Shown here piece by piece: positions 1 to 11,300 of a DNA stretch of 35,689 bases. This DNA comes from Branchiostoma floridae (taxonomy: Eukaryota > Chordata > Leptocardii > Amphioxiformes > Branchiostomatidae). Both the position numbers and the translations under genes were made by a program. Below the pieces are notes generated by a model. That model had not been told where the DNA came from. It made no database searches and saw only the letters and a program-made list of their open reading frames with translations. The stretch is from contig NC_049983.1 of the NCBI RefSeq assembly GCF_000003815.2, positions 7,538,728 through 7,574,416 on the forward strand. Reading direction: 5' to 3'. The number at the start of each line of letters is the position of its first letter. The first letter of the stretch is position 1.

Positions 1-912
1 ACGGTGAGTTTGAAATGCACACAGCTTCCTTCACACATCAGTGACGAGGGGTGACATAAGTTATCTGGCACCTACGACCCACTGTTGCAGTCACGTGCTT
101 CTGACGTCACGTCCAGGAAGCTACAGCAGAAGGAAGCTTCCTCGTGCCTGCAAAGCTGGTGTGTTACGCCGAACGGCGGTTATACCGGCTATATATAGAT
201 ACAGATACAGACGGGTCCATTCCGTGAACAAGTCCCAGCTCTTCCCGTGCGGTCTTCTACATAATGTAGTTTACCAACACATATGACCTTTCATACTAGT
301 AAGGTTAAGGAAATCTTAAGGTATAAAACCGGAATGTATCTAGTCCTTCTTGAAGTGAAGGCATCACATCTCATACATTCATATTTCATTTTGAGCAATC
401 AAACTGGGCCAAGTAAAAAGAAACATTCATACAAAGGTGTTTACACAATACACGTGCTTTCCCTCTCATAAACTCGCTCTTAATAAAATAGCATTTGAAC
501 AAGTAACAATGTAGTCGTTCAACCCTAAAACACTATACAACACTCTCAGCCAAACAAACATCCAAACAAACATCCAAACAAACAAAAACAGACCGCTGCA
601 GTGCCGTAAAAAAAATCCAGGTGACCCATTTCAGAACTTGACCTCTGTTTTCACAACCGCTACTCACAAAGAAATTATGAAGATCCATCCACAGCTTGGG
701 TTATGCTGTTGATATATACACAGACCCAGACAACAGCGACTCACGAAGACATTACCCTTCTTGGCGAAGGTAACTAATGAAGAGTATATCTCATCGCAGT
801 ACCAAATTAAAGTTTACAAAGGGGATACATGCACTCCATCTATAGCCATGTCTCTATAGGCTAGAGAAAAGCAATGATAATTTGAGTAACGTTAGAAATG
901 CTTAGTACTAAC
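1..912. other. SP-1 intron 5, duplicate of SP-2 intron 5
   Basis: No coding exon is seen here. The stretch aligns by eye with about 9471-10097, so it is the intron after exon 5 of SP-1, and the exon matching SP-2 exon 6 must lie left of the window. The first ~115 bases hold one half of an inverted repeat that is complete in SP-2 (9405-9576), including an E-box CACGTG near 95. Positions about 815-850 match only the right arm of the SP-2 hairpin at 9929-9976. The left arm is absent here. Confidence 0.6.
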
Positions 913-2875
913 CTTCCGTTTCTGGATCCCTTCCATCTTTGGTATCCTCAACGAGTTCCTCAAAAGCCTCCTCTTCTCCTTCGTTTAGTTGAAATGATTT
1001 TTGCAACTCTTCATTTGCTGAGAGAAGGAGTTATAGACAGAAATCAGAGTAGCGCTAGAAAGGCAAAATTTTAGTGCAAATGCAGGATATTTCCCAGTAA
1101 TTTGCCTTTCGGCAAGATATTCGCACAAAATACTATGCCATTAGGATCGCCCCTGAGGCGTCGCCAAAATACCATTTTTTTCAACTTGATTCATTTATCA
1201 GCTTTATTAGCTTTCTGCAAAAATCGAAGAACCAAGAAATTAAATTTGTCTGTCTTTATTTACTTAATAAACAGATCCTAAAGATGATGATATATCCGGA
1301 GCACACTTTTTGGTTTACCTTCTTTTTCGCTCGCGTATATTTCTTCCGCAGCTCCGAAGACCTTTTCTGCTCTGTCCGGTCCCATATTACGAACAAAAAC
1401 CATTCTTACTGGAAAAAACGTGGACAATAAGACTTAGTAGTAGCAAGACATTAAGAATGTACACAATCAAAGTTTTGAGATATAAACATGGCAGTTTTGC
1501 TTGCTCTAACATAGAAGGCCACTGAAATATTTTCAATTAAGTTCAACTTTCAAGAAAAAGAAGAAAGAAGAAGAAGAAGAAGACGACACCATCAAAGGCA
1601 ACATATTTTATTCGGGAAATATAGATATATGCAGAGCAATGCGATAATATATTAATGACGGTCCCTTACTTCTTTCCATTTCCTCGTCGCTCATCGTTCT
1701 TAGTTTCCTCACGATTTCTTCAACCTGGAGTCGGAAAGTTATTTCTGCACGAAAAGATGTAAAATGTTATTTTCATAAAGGCTATATAGTACTTATTCAA
1801 GAAGTTATGGGAGTAAGATTGTCAAATGTAGTATGTGATTTATTCCTGTCCTATCCTACGAAGGAAATTATTATATTTCGAATTCGGGCCCCTTGCGACT
1901 TTTCTAGGTATTGCAGTAGAATTCCTGTTTTAATATCTTGTTTTCTATACAAGCTATGTTCATTAATTTTTGGTTCTTAGATTGTTTTATACTTCAAAAC
2001 TTGCGTAATTAATGAGAAACGCTCCAATAAATTCATGGTAATGAATTCATACGAAGCATGCTAGTAATAGGCATAGCGAACCGCCCCAGTTTCCGCATTG
2101 GAACGCGACGCCGCGCGGTGCACAAATTTACTTTCAAACATATGCTACACGTAACCGCTCGGAAATTGCCGATAGAATTGTGCTGGCAATAATCTATGAA
2201 ATATTTGCTATCAATCTGTGGTATTTGTTTTCCAAAATACGTAATGATAAGTGAGCTAAAAATCGGTAAAGTCGGATATACGGTCGAAAAAACCCTACGT
2301 TCCGCCGCCGAAAACGCGGCACCGGCCTGCGCCGCGGCCCCGCGGGAGTGCGTGTTTCAACTCAAAACCCGACGGACTTCCTGTACGACTAGACTTCTGG
2401 GAATTATATCATGTGAAAGGGGAAAGATCAAGGTTCACGTCGGTGATTGTGCAATCTTCGTACTAGTAAGAGACGTATTTCCATCGTGATGAAACATTAC
2501 TTGGCGAAGGTATGGGGTCGTTGAACTCTAGTTACTTACCGTCTTGTTCAGGGTCAATGTTGTTCTCCTCGTCTTCTATCAGCTCTTTTGTTGCTTCCAC
2601 TTCTGCATTGTCGAAGTGGAATCTTCTCCCTAGCACGGCCAGCACTGTTTGTGTTGAACAAAGAAGACGTTTGAAAATGAATGTAGGATCAAGTATGGCA
2701 TCATTGTAAAGGGTTGTGAATAAGTTTTCCGGTGATACCTAGCACATTGAAGTAATAACTGATAGATCAAATTTGATTTTCTGAACTATTCAGGTTGTGT
2801 TTATGCAACGCTAGTTGCTATCCGCAGGGTGGCCTATATTTATTACCTTCGCCGAGAAGGTTATATTTTGGGTAG

Positions 2876-2915
<40 letters not shown>

Positions 2916-4503
2916 AGACCAGCATAACTCAAGAACCCCTAAATGGATTGTATTGATATTTGGTATGTGGGTAGGTCTTGATAATACCTAAAAATGATTA
3001 GATTTTGGGGCCCCTAGTGGCTTGTTATGGTACTGCAGTTTAACTTCCGGGTTTGATATCTCGAGTTCTGGATATGCTGTGGTCATGATTTTTGAGTGGT
3101 AGATAGCTCTTGGGGTAGAGAGTAAGTAGTGTAGTTTTGGGCCCCCTAGCGGCTTGTTTTGGAACTACAGGGGCCGGACAGTGTCAGATTTTGAAAGGGA
3201 ATAACTCAAGAAGGAAGGGATTAACGGATCGTCACAATTTTTGGTATGTAGATAGCTCAAGTGATGCTTTATATAGTTAACTATTTATTATGCAAATTAA
3301 ATCTAATTTGCATAGTTAATGAGGAAATCGTCTAAACCCGCTCCGTTCCATTAGAGGACTATTGCAACATTGGTAACATTGGTAAATGAGTAAGAGAAGA
3401 AGATATTGATAGATGAGCATTATGCAAATGAAGACCCAATTAGCATAATTAATGAGAAAATGCTATAATCCTATTGTGGTAAATGACAGGAATTTCTTAC
3501 TTAGGGCATTTGTGAGTTATGAACAGGTGAACATCATTGATCTCTATTATGCAAATGAGGACATCATTTGCATAAAAATGAGGACATCATTTGCATAAAA
3601 ATGAGGACCTCATTTGCATCAGAAAATGCGGTTAAACCATTCTTTCTTAACATATTGTGTAACTGGATTGAAGAGATGATTAACGAATATTATTTATACA
3701 AATTAGGATCTTATTTTCATAATTAACGAGAACCACAATTCAAACACTAGTTGTAAAGGTTAAAGTCATTTGGCGAAGGTAAAGGGTCATGGAACTCTAG
3801 TTTTATTTAAAACTGGGTATTTAGGGATATCAAGTTAACGGTCGGAGGTTTCAAATTGAACGTGACCTGTGAACCGTGACCGTGAACGGTTTGTGTCAAT
3901 AGTATCCTGTGTATACATATCTCAAATAGAAGACATGTTGTAAACAATCCATAAACAGTCATTCGTACGGCTTTGCTATATTCTAGCTATTATAAGGAAT
4001 CCTTAACATCAGAGCGTTATTTTCCGATAAATATTAATGTTCTTCTATAAAAGTTAGGTTTCATTGCCAATTTGAGGGGCGATAAGAAAAGTCTTGTTAT
4101 GTATTCTTCGATATCTTGTAAACAATTGGCCTTCTTGGTGTGCTTATCGCCCCCCCCCCCCCGAAAATATTCAAGACGAAAGAAGTGTCTTTCGTGTAGG
4201 AAATACATCGGTAGGGTCTGCATATGGATCTAGCGAGGTCATTTGTTTTACAAACACACGATGCGTTATTCGCCACAAGTGGACTGAATTCTGCAAAAAG
4301 TCAGCTAATTACATTATCATTGATACACAATCTATTGGAAAATAACACTCCCTCCAAGAGTCTAGTACACCTTTGGAAGTAAGTAAGTCACACTTACGTC
4401 TGTTTTCCTTTCTTGAGGAGATGGACTCGTCGACAGCAGCCGGGAAACACTTCACTTCGAACATAAACCCCAAGAACAGAAAAACAAGTAAAGATGACGC
4501 CAT
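913..4503 (-). CDS. SP-1: secreted helical-domain protein, 3' end outside window
   Basis: Unrecognised secreted protein, paralogue of SP-2. Five exons are supported: E1 4398-4503, E2 2540-2644, E3 1670-1744, E4 1319-1408, E5 913-1017. Each is bounded by AG/GT sites, all introns are phase 1, and E2-E5 have the same lengths as in SP-2 (105, 75, 90, 105). E1 starts MASSLLVFLFLGFMFEVKC, a clear signal peptide with cleavage probably near residue 19, followed by FPAAVDESISS. E2-E4 encode one ~90-residue acidic, helix-prone domain and E5 begins a second. Differences from SP-2 in E1 are four substitutions and a two-residue indel. Intron 1 carries a transposon (2843-3800). The remaining exons should lie just left of the window. 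Function unknown. Extracellular location is inferred from the signal peptide. Confidence 0.78.
2843..3800. mobile_element. DNA transposon/MITE with TTACCTTCGCC ends in SP-1 intron 1
   Basis: The left end reads TTACCTTCGCC and the right end contains GGCGAAGGTAA (3772-3782), an inverted pair, followed by a short tail ending GGAACTCTAG. The insertion splits a smaller MITE whose intact copy sits in SP-2 intron 1 (about 11874-12050), so the empty site is visible. It contains a (GT)n run at 2878-2912 and seven octamer motifs at 3290-3619. Related sequence occurs at 25435-25780 and 33343-33560. No transposase reading frame is visible, so it is non-autonomous. Confidence 0.65.
2878..2912. repeat. (GT)n microsatellite
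   Basis: Uninterrupted GT dinucleotide run inside the transposon of SP-1 intron 1. Confidence 0.95.
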
Positions 4504-5110
4504 TTTGTTTGAGACGGAGACACTGCGCGAAGATTCACTGGTCGTCAGGTGGATAGAAACCGGTTTTACGCGTTCGACCCAATTATAAAGCTTAAAGAAA
4601 GATGCAAATCAGTCACGGTGTCTGCACACCATTCTGCCATGTAGCCTGCGTTGCGGTTTTCGAACGGGGCTGTTTTCTTGGTGGGGGGGGGGGGTGGTTT
4701 GTGAAACTACCTTCCACGGCAAACTCCCTTCCTCGGCAAACTCCCTTCCTCGGCAAACTCCCTTTCCCGGTATATTAATATTATTATAAAGAGAACCTAT
4801 ATATAGCTACCCAATGTTGAAAATGTCGAACCAGTGCCCCCATCCTAAAATAAGATCCAGCCCTTCTGGGAGACTGCAAGGGAGGCTAATTCTGACAGTA
4901 AAACACGTCTTGCTTCCCTGGATTCCAGACTGTTTCCGGGGCCTATACAAGCCAACTCCTCGGCTATATGCCCAACATGCCCCCAAGGAAATTCTATATC
5001 AGGCCCCCTTAAGTTAAAACCTGATACCTGGTGGATATTATTGAGGTCGAGCCGGGGTCTGGTATCCAGGCTAACGTCTTGGGCGATGACAATATATTCT
5101 TTTAAGGCTA

Positions 5111-5153
5111 AAGTCACATTTCCAAACCGGGGCCCGGTTAGGAAATGTGACTT
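5111..5153. repeat. 43-base palindrome, two MITE ends joined
   Basis: GTCACATTTCC on the left pairs with GGAAATGTGAC on the right around a CCGGGGCCCGG centre. At the matching place in the second block (13488-13687) the same arms are separated by about 130 bases. Here the internal part is missing. Confidence 0.75.
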
Positions 5154-5559
5154 AGGCCTAATAGGGATAATTAGCAGTGTATATTGTATTAGTAACAAAT
5201 GATCGGAACAAATAAAGCTAAGGATACTTAGAATTTGTGGGTGAAAAAGACAAAACAAGTGAATCTTGTGGATTAGTATTATTTCTGAAGCCAACAGGGT
5301 CCTCGTCAGTTCAGTTTTGAACTGAAAGAACGCTGATAAAAGTGAACTAGTGTTTCAGCTTTTGAAGAATAAATAATTGAGGCAGACAAGGGAATTTATA
5401 TGTGTGACCTTTTATTGGTGAAAATCTGAAAGCGTAAGACGTATGATTAGCAGTGCATATGGCAGTGCAAACCTGCCCAAACCATATGATCCAAGGCATC
5501 AAACTTTTGACATCGAAATAATTCTTGCATAATATACCTTTTAGAACTATTGACTCATG

Positions 5560-5787
5560 ATGCATGTTATCAGCAAATAGTCTGTAGCAACATTCTGGAT
5601 TTGTTTCACATTGCATATTGTGTTTTGTTCGAACATTGCATAACTTTCATCTATTGTTACTTTATTAGCATAATTCCACTACTCACATCACAGTTGTCTT
5701 ATACCGTCTAACGTTACCTAAGTTTGCCATACATTGTACCCGTTCTACAAATGTTGTGCAATAAACTTTGACTTGACTTGACTTGAA
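5560..5787 (+). mobile_element. LINE-type 3' fragment ending in TTGACTTGACTTGAC
   Basis: The segment is absent from the homologous flank (near 14195), where the surrounding sequence is continuous. It ends with AATAAACTTTGACTTGACTTGACTTG, typical of a non-LTR element tail made of short repeats after an AATAAA. No reverse-transcriptase frame remains. Confidence 0.5.
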
Positions 5788-6251
5788 CCATTTTTAGCAT
5801 TGTCTTTCCCTTTATTATATTTATGGATCTCCATTTCCCTTAGAGTGATTTACTGGTCAACGAAGTACAGGCTATAGAGAAAAGAATACACACTTAGAAC
5901 TGACACTAAGCACATACATGTATCACATATGAAAAATATAACCCTTCTCATATTATTTATTCACCTGACTGACAAATCAATCCCTTATGTGATTTAGGAT
6001 CGGATATGCACCACTTTATTGTTATAAGATAGTTATGTATCTATTAATCCCACTCGTAAAGATTATCTTCCAATCTCCTTATCTGGGTCCCTTCATGGAA
6101 AATCTTTAAAAATCAACAATTACCCAAGTATAGACAACAATGTATAATGGCACCAAACGTAACATCTGAAAACTTGTTATACTACCTTCAGTGACAATTA
6201 TCCATTAAGAGATGCATATGGTTAATAATACTTTTACAAATTCTCCTCGCC

Positions 6252-6420
6252 TTGGAGAGTAGAGAGGAGTAGAGTAAAGAGTAGAGTAGAGTAGAGTAGA
6301 GTAGAGTAGAGTAGAGTAGAGTAGAGTAGAGTAGAGTAGAGTAGAGTAGAGTAGAGTAGAGTAGAGTAGAGTAGAGTAGAGTAGAGTAGAGTAGAGTAGA
6401 ATGGAGTAGAGTAGGGTAGA
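6252..6420. repeat. (TAGAG)n pentanucleotide array, array 1
   Basis: Nearly pure tandem TAGAG units. The long reading frames across it on the minus strand (Tyr-Ser-Thr-Leu-Leu periodicity) are by-products of the 5-base period. It lies 3' of the cGLR exon-5 relic, the same position as the arrays next to cGLR-A, -B and -C. Confidence 0.95.
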
Positions 6421-6546
6421 TTTCTTCGATCTGCCAGGTAGGAGATTGCCATCATGTGCAAAAGCTACACCATGCCTTGTACTTGCAAACCCATTTTTGA
6501 TTGAAATGACAGGTGACGTTTATCGGCACAATCCCTGCACATTCTA

Positions 6547-6673
6547 CTAGCGACCAAAAAGCACTTTGTTTCTCTCATGTTCGCTGTCTATCAGACGTTT
6601 GATGCGGCCCCCATGTTCTCCATGGTCCCCTAGCGGATGCCGTCCAACAGGTTCAGTTCAGGCTGGTAGAAGT
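6547..6673 (-). pseudogene. Relic of cGLR last exon
   Basis: Aligns with the last exon of cGLR-C (32124-32286), including the segment encoding PELNLLDGIR and the ending around the stop. It is broken by an in-frame TAG (plus 6630-6632) and a one-base deletion near 6606-6612. Homology stops abruptly near 6673, where SP-2 tail sequence begins. The polyadenylation hexamer conserved after the other copies has decayed to GATAAA (plus 6519-6524). No other cGLR exon is found between here and 15392. Confidence 0.85.
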
Positions 6674-8334
6674 AGCAGTGCTGCTTGAATTCGAAACTGC
6701 GGTTGGTGCATCTGAAGTATTTTCCCACTTTGTAGGAGATCCCCCGATGGATGAATTTTCCGAGATAGTGATCATGAGGTTAGTTTGTGCCGTGGAGGTG
6801 GTGTTTGCTATATTTTTGACGGACGCCATTGAACTGTCGACGTCTTTCCCTGCTGGGGTGGTGGTGATGACACTGATCACTGGAGTTGGCGCTGCTGGAA
6901 TATTATCCACGTTACTAAGTGTGACGTTAGCTTCAGTTTTTATTGTCTCACGGCCAATATCAGTGATATTTCCATCATCGTTGACCTCTATTGATGTGCT
7001 TTCTATCGATGTCTCCGTCAGTGCTTGAGTAGGGGTTGCATCTGTAGCCGGGTCTTCAGGAGAATTTATATCTGCATTTACAGACTGTGCTGGAACAGGG
7101 CTTGCACCTGCAGACTGTTCTTGAACAGGGTTTGCACCTGCAGTCTGGTCTTGAACAGGGTTTGCACCTGCAGTCTGTGCTGCAACAGGGTTTGCACCTG
7201 CAGATTGAGCTTGAACAGGGTTTGCACCTGCAGACTGAGCTTGAACAGGGTTTGCACCTGCAGACTGTGCTGGAGCAGGATTTGCACCTGCAGACTGTGC
7301 TTGGGTAAAATCTGCACCTGCAGCCTGTGCCGAATTAGAGTTTTCAAATTCTTCCACGCCGTTGTCTGTGTCATTGCCTTCACTTCTCTCATCATACACG
7401 TCCACATGTAACTCACCCCAAAACACCTTGTTTTCCTGATCGTCAGCTACCCTGTCGACTTTCTCCTTGGCTAAGCTGATGCCATTGTCTCCGGTCGGGT
7501 TCGCTGAAAAATTGCATGAATATGGTCATACATATGTAGATAAAAGTCCTTCCCGCAACAAATGGTGCATCGGGCGGCGACCATTTCCGTTTTTGTAGCC
7601 CTGAGCCACACAATGTTTGTGCAATCATTACAGCAGGATGCTAGTCTACTGGCAGTGGCATATGTTCAACTTCCATATTCTTTTTCAAACGCTGAGTGCT
7701 GAGCAGAGAAAGCAGTATGTAACACGTTTAACGTCTATAGTATGACTTAGTTGGTGATCGTATTCATGACATATCGACTGCAAGGTGAAAACTCTACCCA
7801 CTCGGCATTTGTAGAATGATGCAAAAATAAATGAGCTTCTAGGTCGAGTACAGCTTCTCGCCGCTATATGTAGCCGATGTAGGCGGCGCTTTTGCGGCGA
7901 TACCACAATCCTAAACGTGGCTGAGTTTGTATCCCCCACGTCCTGCTTCATTACTGGAGTTGACTTTCTTATCCAGACCTCCTCCTTTATCCACCGGTGT
8001 TTCCCCTGTCTTAGGAGCCCCCCGCCCCTCCCAAAAGTGTTCTCGCCACAAAAGAAGCTCTGAGGAAGATGTCTGACAGTTTTCTAAACGTAAGCAGGTA
8101 AGAACCAACAGTTCCTGAACAAGAATTCTCCAACATTCTATATTCTACATATCAGATGACATTATTTTCGAACTCATTTTCTTACCTTCTAATGTCTTAA
8201 TTTCCTCCTGGATCTTAATGATTTCTTGGAATATCCAGGCTGCGTCCTCCGATCCGAATTCTAGCTCCACCAGGTCTCTAACTGTATGTATGTAACGATT
8301 ATGAAACATTTAGTGTTTGGTACATAGGTACATG

Positions 8335-8367
<33 letters not shown>

Positions 8368-11300
8368 GTCTTCATTGAATCCTCACAGTGACACACATGG
8401 CATTGATTCACGATCAATATTATGTTCCAACGGAAAAACAACAAAGTCATGGAATAAAAGTACAAGAGTTTGTTCAAAATTTCATATGTTGCATGCCATG
8501 TGTCAGGGGAGGGGCTTACAAATAGAATTTAGCACCCACTACATGGTTAAGCCATGGAAAACAATCACTTAAAAACACATTTACCTACATTTCAAACCTC
8601 AAGTTTTTACCCCCACTGCAAAGCTGAATTTGTCAGGTTTATTTTGGTTAAAAAAGCCCGAGTTCAACTCCGGCATCTTAATGAGCTACATCCAGAAGTT
8701 TGTCATCATACCCGGATTTTACCCCCTATCCTAATTGACCAGTCCAATCTCATTGCAATAACATGGAGGTCAACTGAAGGTCAAAGCATGCCAAAGGTCA
8801 CAATTTTTGGCAAAATTTAAAAGATATACATGCTTCAGTCCTTCTAGCAGAAATTCCGACTGTTATGATCAAAATTTGCACAGGGAAAAAAATAAAAATA
8901 AATCATTAATAAAAAAAAATATATATATATATAATAAAATAAAAATAAAAATAAATCAACAGGCTAACTGCACGTTATGCGCAGATCCGGAAAAGAACTC
9001 CCTCTCCTACATAGTCTGCAACATTCATAATATGAAGCCATTGTAAATTTTGCAGATATACTATGCTTAGTTGCAAATAGACTTTTTTCTTATTACTGAT
9101 TTTCTTTCGTCTGTTATATGTTATCTAGTATTTCATTGCACAGTAACTACTCGTTTAGTTGTTATCCATTATTTGAAAGAATATTTGAGAGAAAGGCATG
9201 CTAATATGCATTTCAATTTACGTACATCTCTCTTTCTGCTCCGGGGACAGTTGGTCATATCCATCTGCCAGTTCATAAAGTCCGAGCTTGAACTCCATAT
9301 CTGTTGGAGGCAATGGAATGTTAAGGTAATACGCATGCACAGAAGACTATACTTTAACTAACCAGCACTGAAAGAGTCTTGTTCACTGCAGATTCCTGGA
9401 CATAACATCGGAAGCACGTGACTGTAGGTACCAGATAACCTATGTCACCCCCCGTCTCTGTTCGGCGTTGGATGGTGAGTTCGAGTGTACACAGCATCTT
9501 TCACTCCTAGATCTTCTGACGAGGAGTGACATGGGATGTCTGGCACCTATGACCCATTGTTGCAGTCACGTGCTTCTGGCGTCACGTCCAGGAAGCTACA
9601 GTAGACGGGTCCATTCCGTGAACAAGTCCCAACTCTTTCAGTGTTGGTTAGATAGAGTTTAGTCTTCTGCATAATGTACTTAAGCAGCACAGATGAACTT
9701 TACAAGAAGGTTAAGAAAAACCGGAGCGTATCTAGTCTTCCTTCAGGTGAAGGCATCACAGCTCATACATTCACTCTTCATCGCCAGAAAAAGAAGATCC
9801 TTCCACAGCTTTCAGTGTTATGCTGTTGACATACATACAAACCGACACCAATGGATGGAGTGCGTGTATTTCATTTGTAAACTAGAATTTAGCACTGCTA
9901 GAAGGTATCTAATCCAGAGTATCTCCTCGCAGTGCTAAATTCTAGTTTACAAATGAAATACAGGCACTCCATCCATAGCCATGTCTCTATAGGGTACCTT
10001 ACCTTCCCTCACATGACCACGACTACGATGAAAGAGCCATGATATGATGATAGGGTATAGAGAAAACAATGATATTTTGAGTAACGTTAGAAATAACCTT
10101 CAGTTTCGGGATCCCTTCCATCTTTGGTATCCTCAACGAGTTCCTCAAAAGCCTCCTCTTCTCCTTCGTTTAGTTGAAACGATTTTTGCAACTCTTCATT
10201 TGCTGGGGGAAGGATTTGAAGACTGAAATAAGAGTGATGCTAGGGATGCAAAATTTTCATGAAAATGCAGAATATACCCACCACCACCAAACTAGACAGA
10301 CAGCATTTTCCGGAAAATGCAGGATGCTTTCCTCCCAGTGATTTTCCTTTCGTCAAGCTATTCACACACTATGCTATAACATTAGGATCGCTCCTGAAGC
10401 GTCGCCAACAAATTACCATAATTTATTCAACTTGATTCATTTATCAGTTTTATAAACTTTCTGCAAAAATCCGAGAACCAATAAATAAAGTTAAGTGTGT
10501 CTTTATTTACTTCTAATTCTGAACAGATCCTTATAAAGATGATAATATATCCGGAGCAAACTTTTCGGTTTACCTTCTTTTTCCCTCGCAAATATTTCTT
10601 CTGCAATTCCAAAGACCTCTTCTGCCCTGTCCGGCCCCATATTACGAACAAAAACCATTTTTACTGGAAAAAATTGAATTTGAGACTTAGTGTTAACAAG
10701 ACATCAAGTATATACACAATCAACATTTTGAAATACAAACTTGGCGATTTTGTTTGCTCTAACATAGAAGGTCACTGAAATATTTTCAAGTTTAACTTTC
10801 AGTTCAGAACTTAAGTTCAAGAAAAGGGAGACGAAGAAGAAGAGGAAAGGAAGAAGAAGAAGAGAACACCATCAAAGACAATATATTTCTCTTCGCGGAA
10901 ATATAAAGATTGTCAAAGCAATGCGATTATGAAGGTCACTTACTTCTTTGCATTTCCTCCTCGCTCATCGTCCTTAGTTTTCTCACAATTTCTTCAACCT
11001 GGAGCCGGAAAATTATTTCTGCACGAAAGGATACAATGTGTTAGCTTCATAAATTCTATATAGTATATATGTCTGATATAGTTCAAAATAGATAAAATGT
11101 TAGTGGGTTAGCAGCATAACTCACGAATTTATGGAAGTTAAGATTATTAGGAAATTTGGTGAATTGTCATCATTTTTACCCTTAAGGTAACTTCGACGGA
11201 GAACAAAGGTAGAGGCTTGTTGGTTATGCAAATAAGGACTGATTTGCATACTTGACGAGAGAAATTCATACTTCAATTGTATTAAAAGAGCTTCATATTC

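Larger units (their letters stand above)
4504..6250. other. SP-1 5' flank / spacer before the pentanucleotide array
   Basis: No gene is supported. The region contains the putative SP-1 promoter just right of 4503, a G-run (4683-4694), a three-fold CTCCCTTCCTCGGCAAA-type repeat (4715-4765), a perfect-looking palindrome (5111-5153) and a LINE-like 3' fragment (5560-5787). From about 5380 it aligns with 14040-14740, 21940-22500 and 31060-31440, which are the flanks left of the other arrays. Confidence 0.6.

Noticed and set aside
3549-3619. CRISPR-like short repeat with a 23-base period
   Set aside because: Only three units, no spacers of regular unique sequence, and the DNA is eukaryotic.
4845-5294. 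149-residue minus-strand ORF in the SP-1 flank
   Set aside because: Runs through the MITE palindrome and the site where the second block carries other insertions. The frame is not kept in the homologous region 13080-13907.
7025-7416. Overlapping ORFs on both strands across the 30-bp repeat
   Set aside because: They are shadows of the SP-2 last exon, open because the period is a multiple of three. Only the SP-2 frame joins upstream exons in phase.
10574-10663. Alternative basic reading frame for SP-2 exon 4 (RQKRSLELQKKYLRGKKK)
   Set aside because: It leaves exon 4 in phase 0, which cannot join exon 5 (open only in phase 1). The acidic frame from the acceptor at 10663 fits both neighbours in both paralogues.
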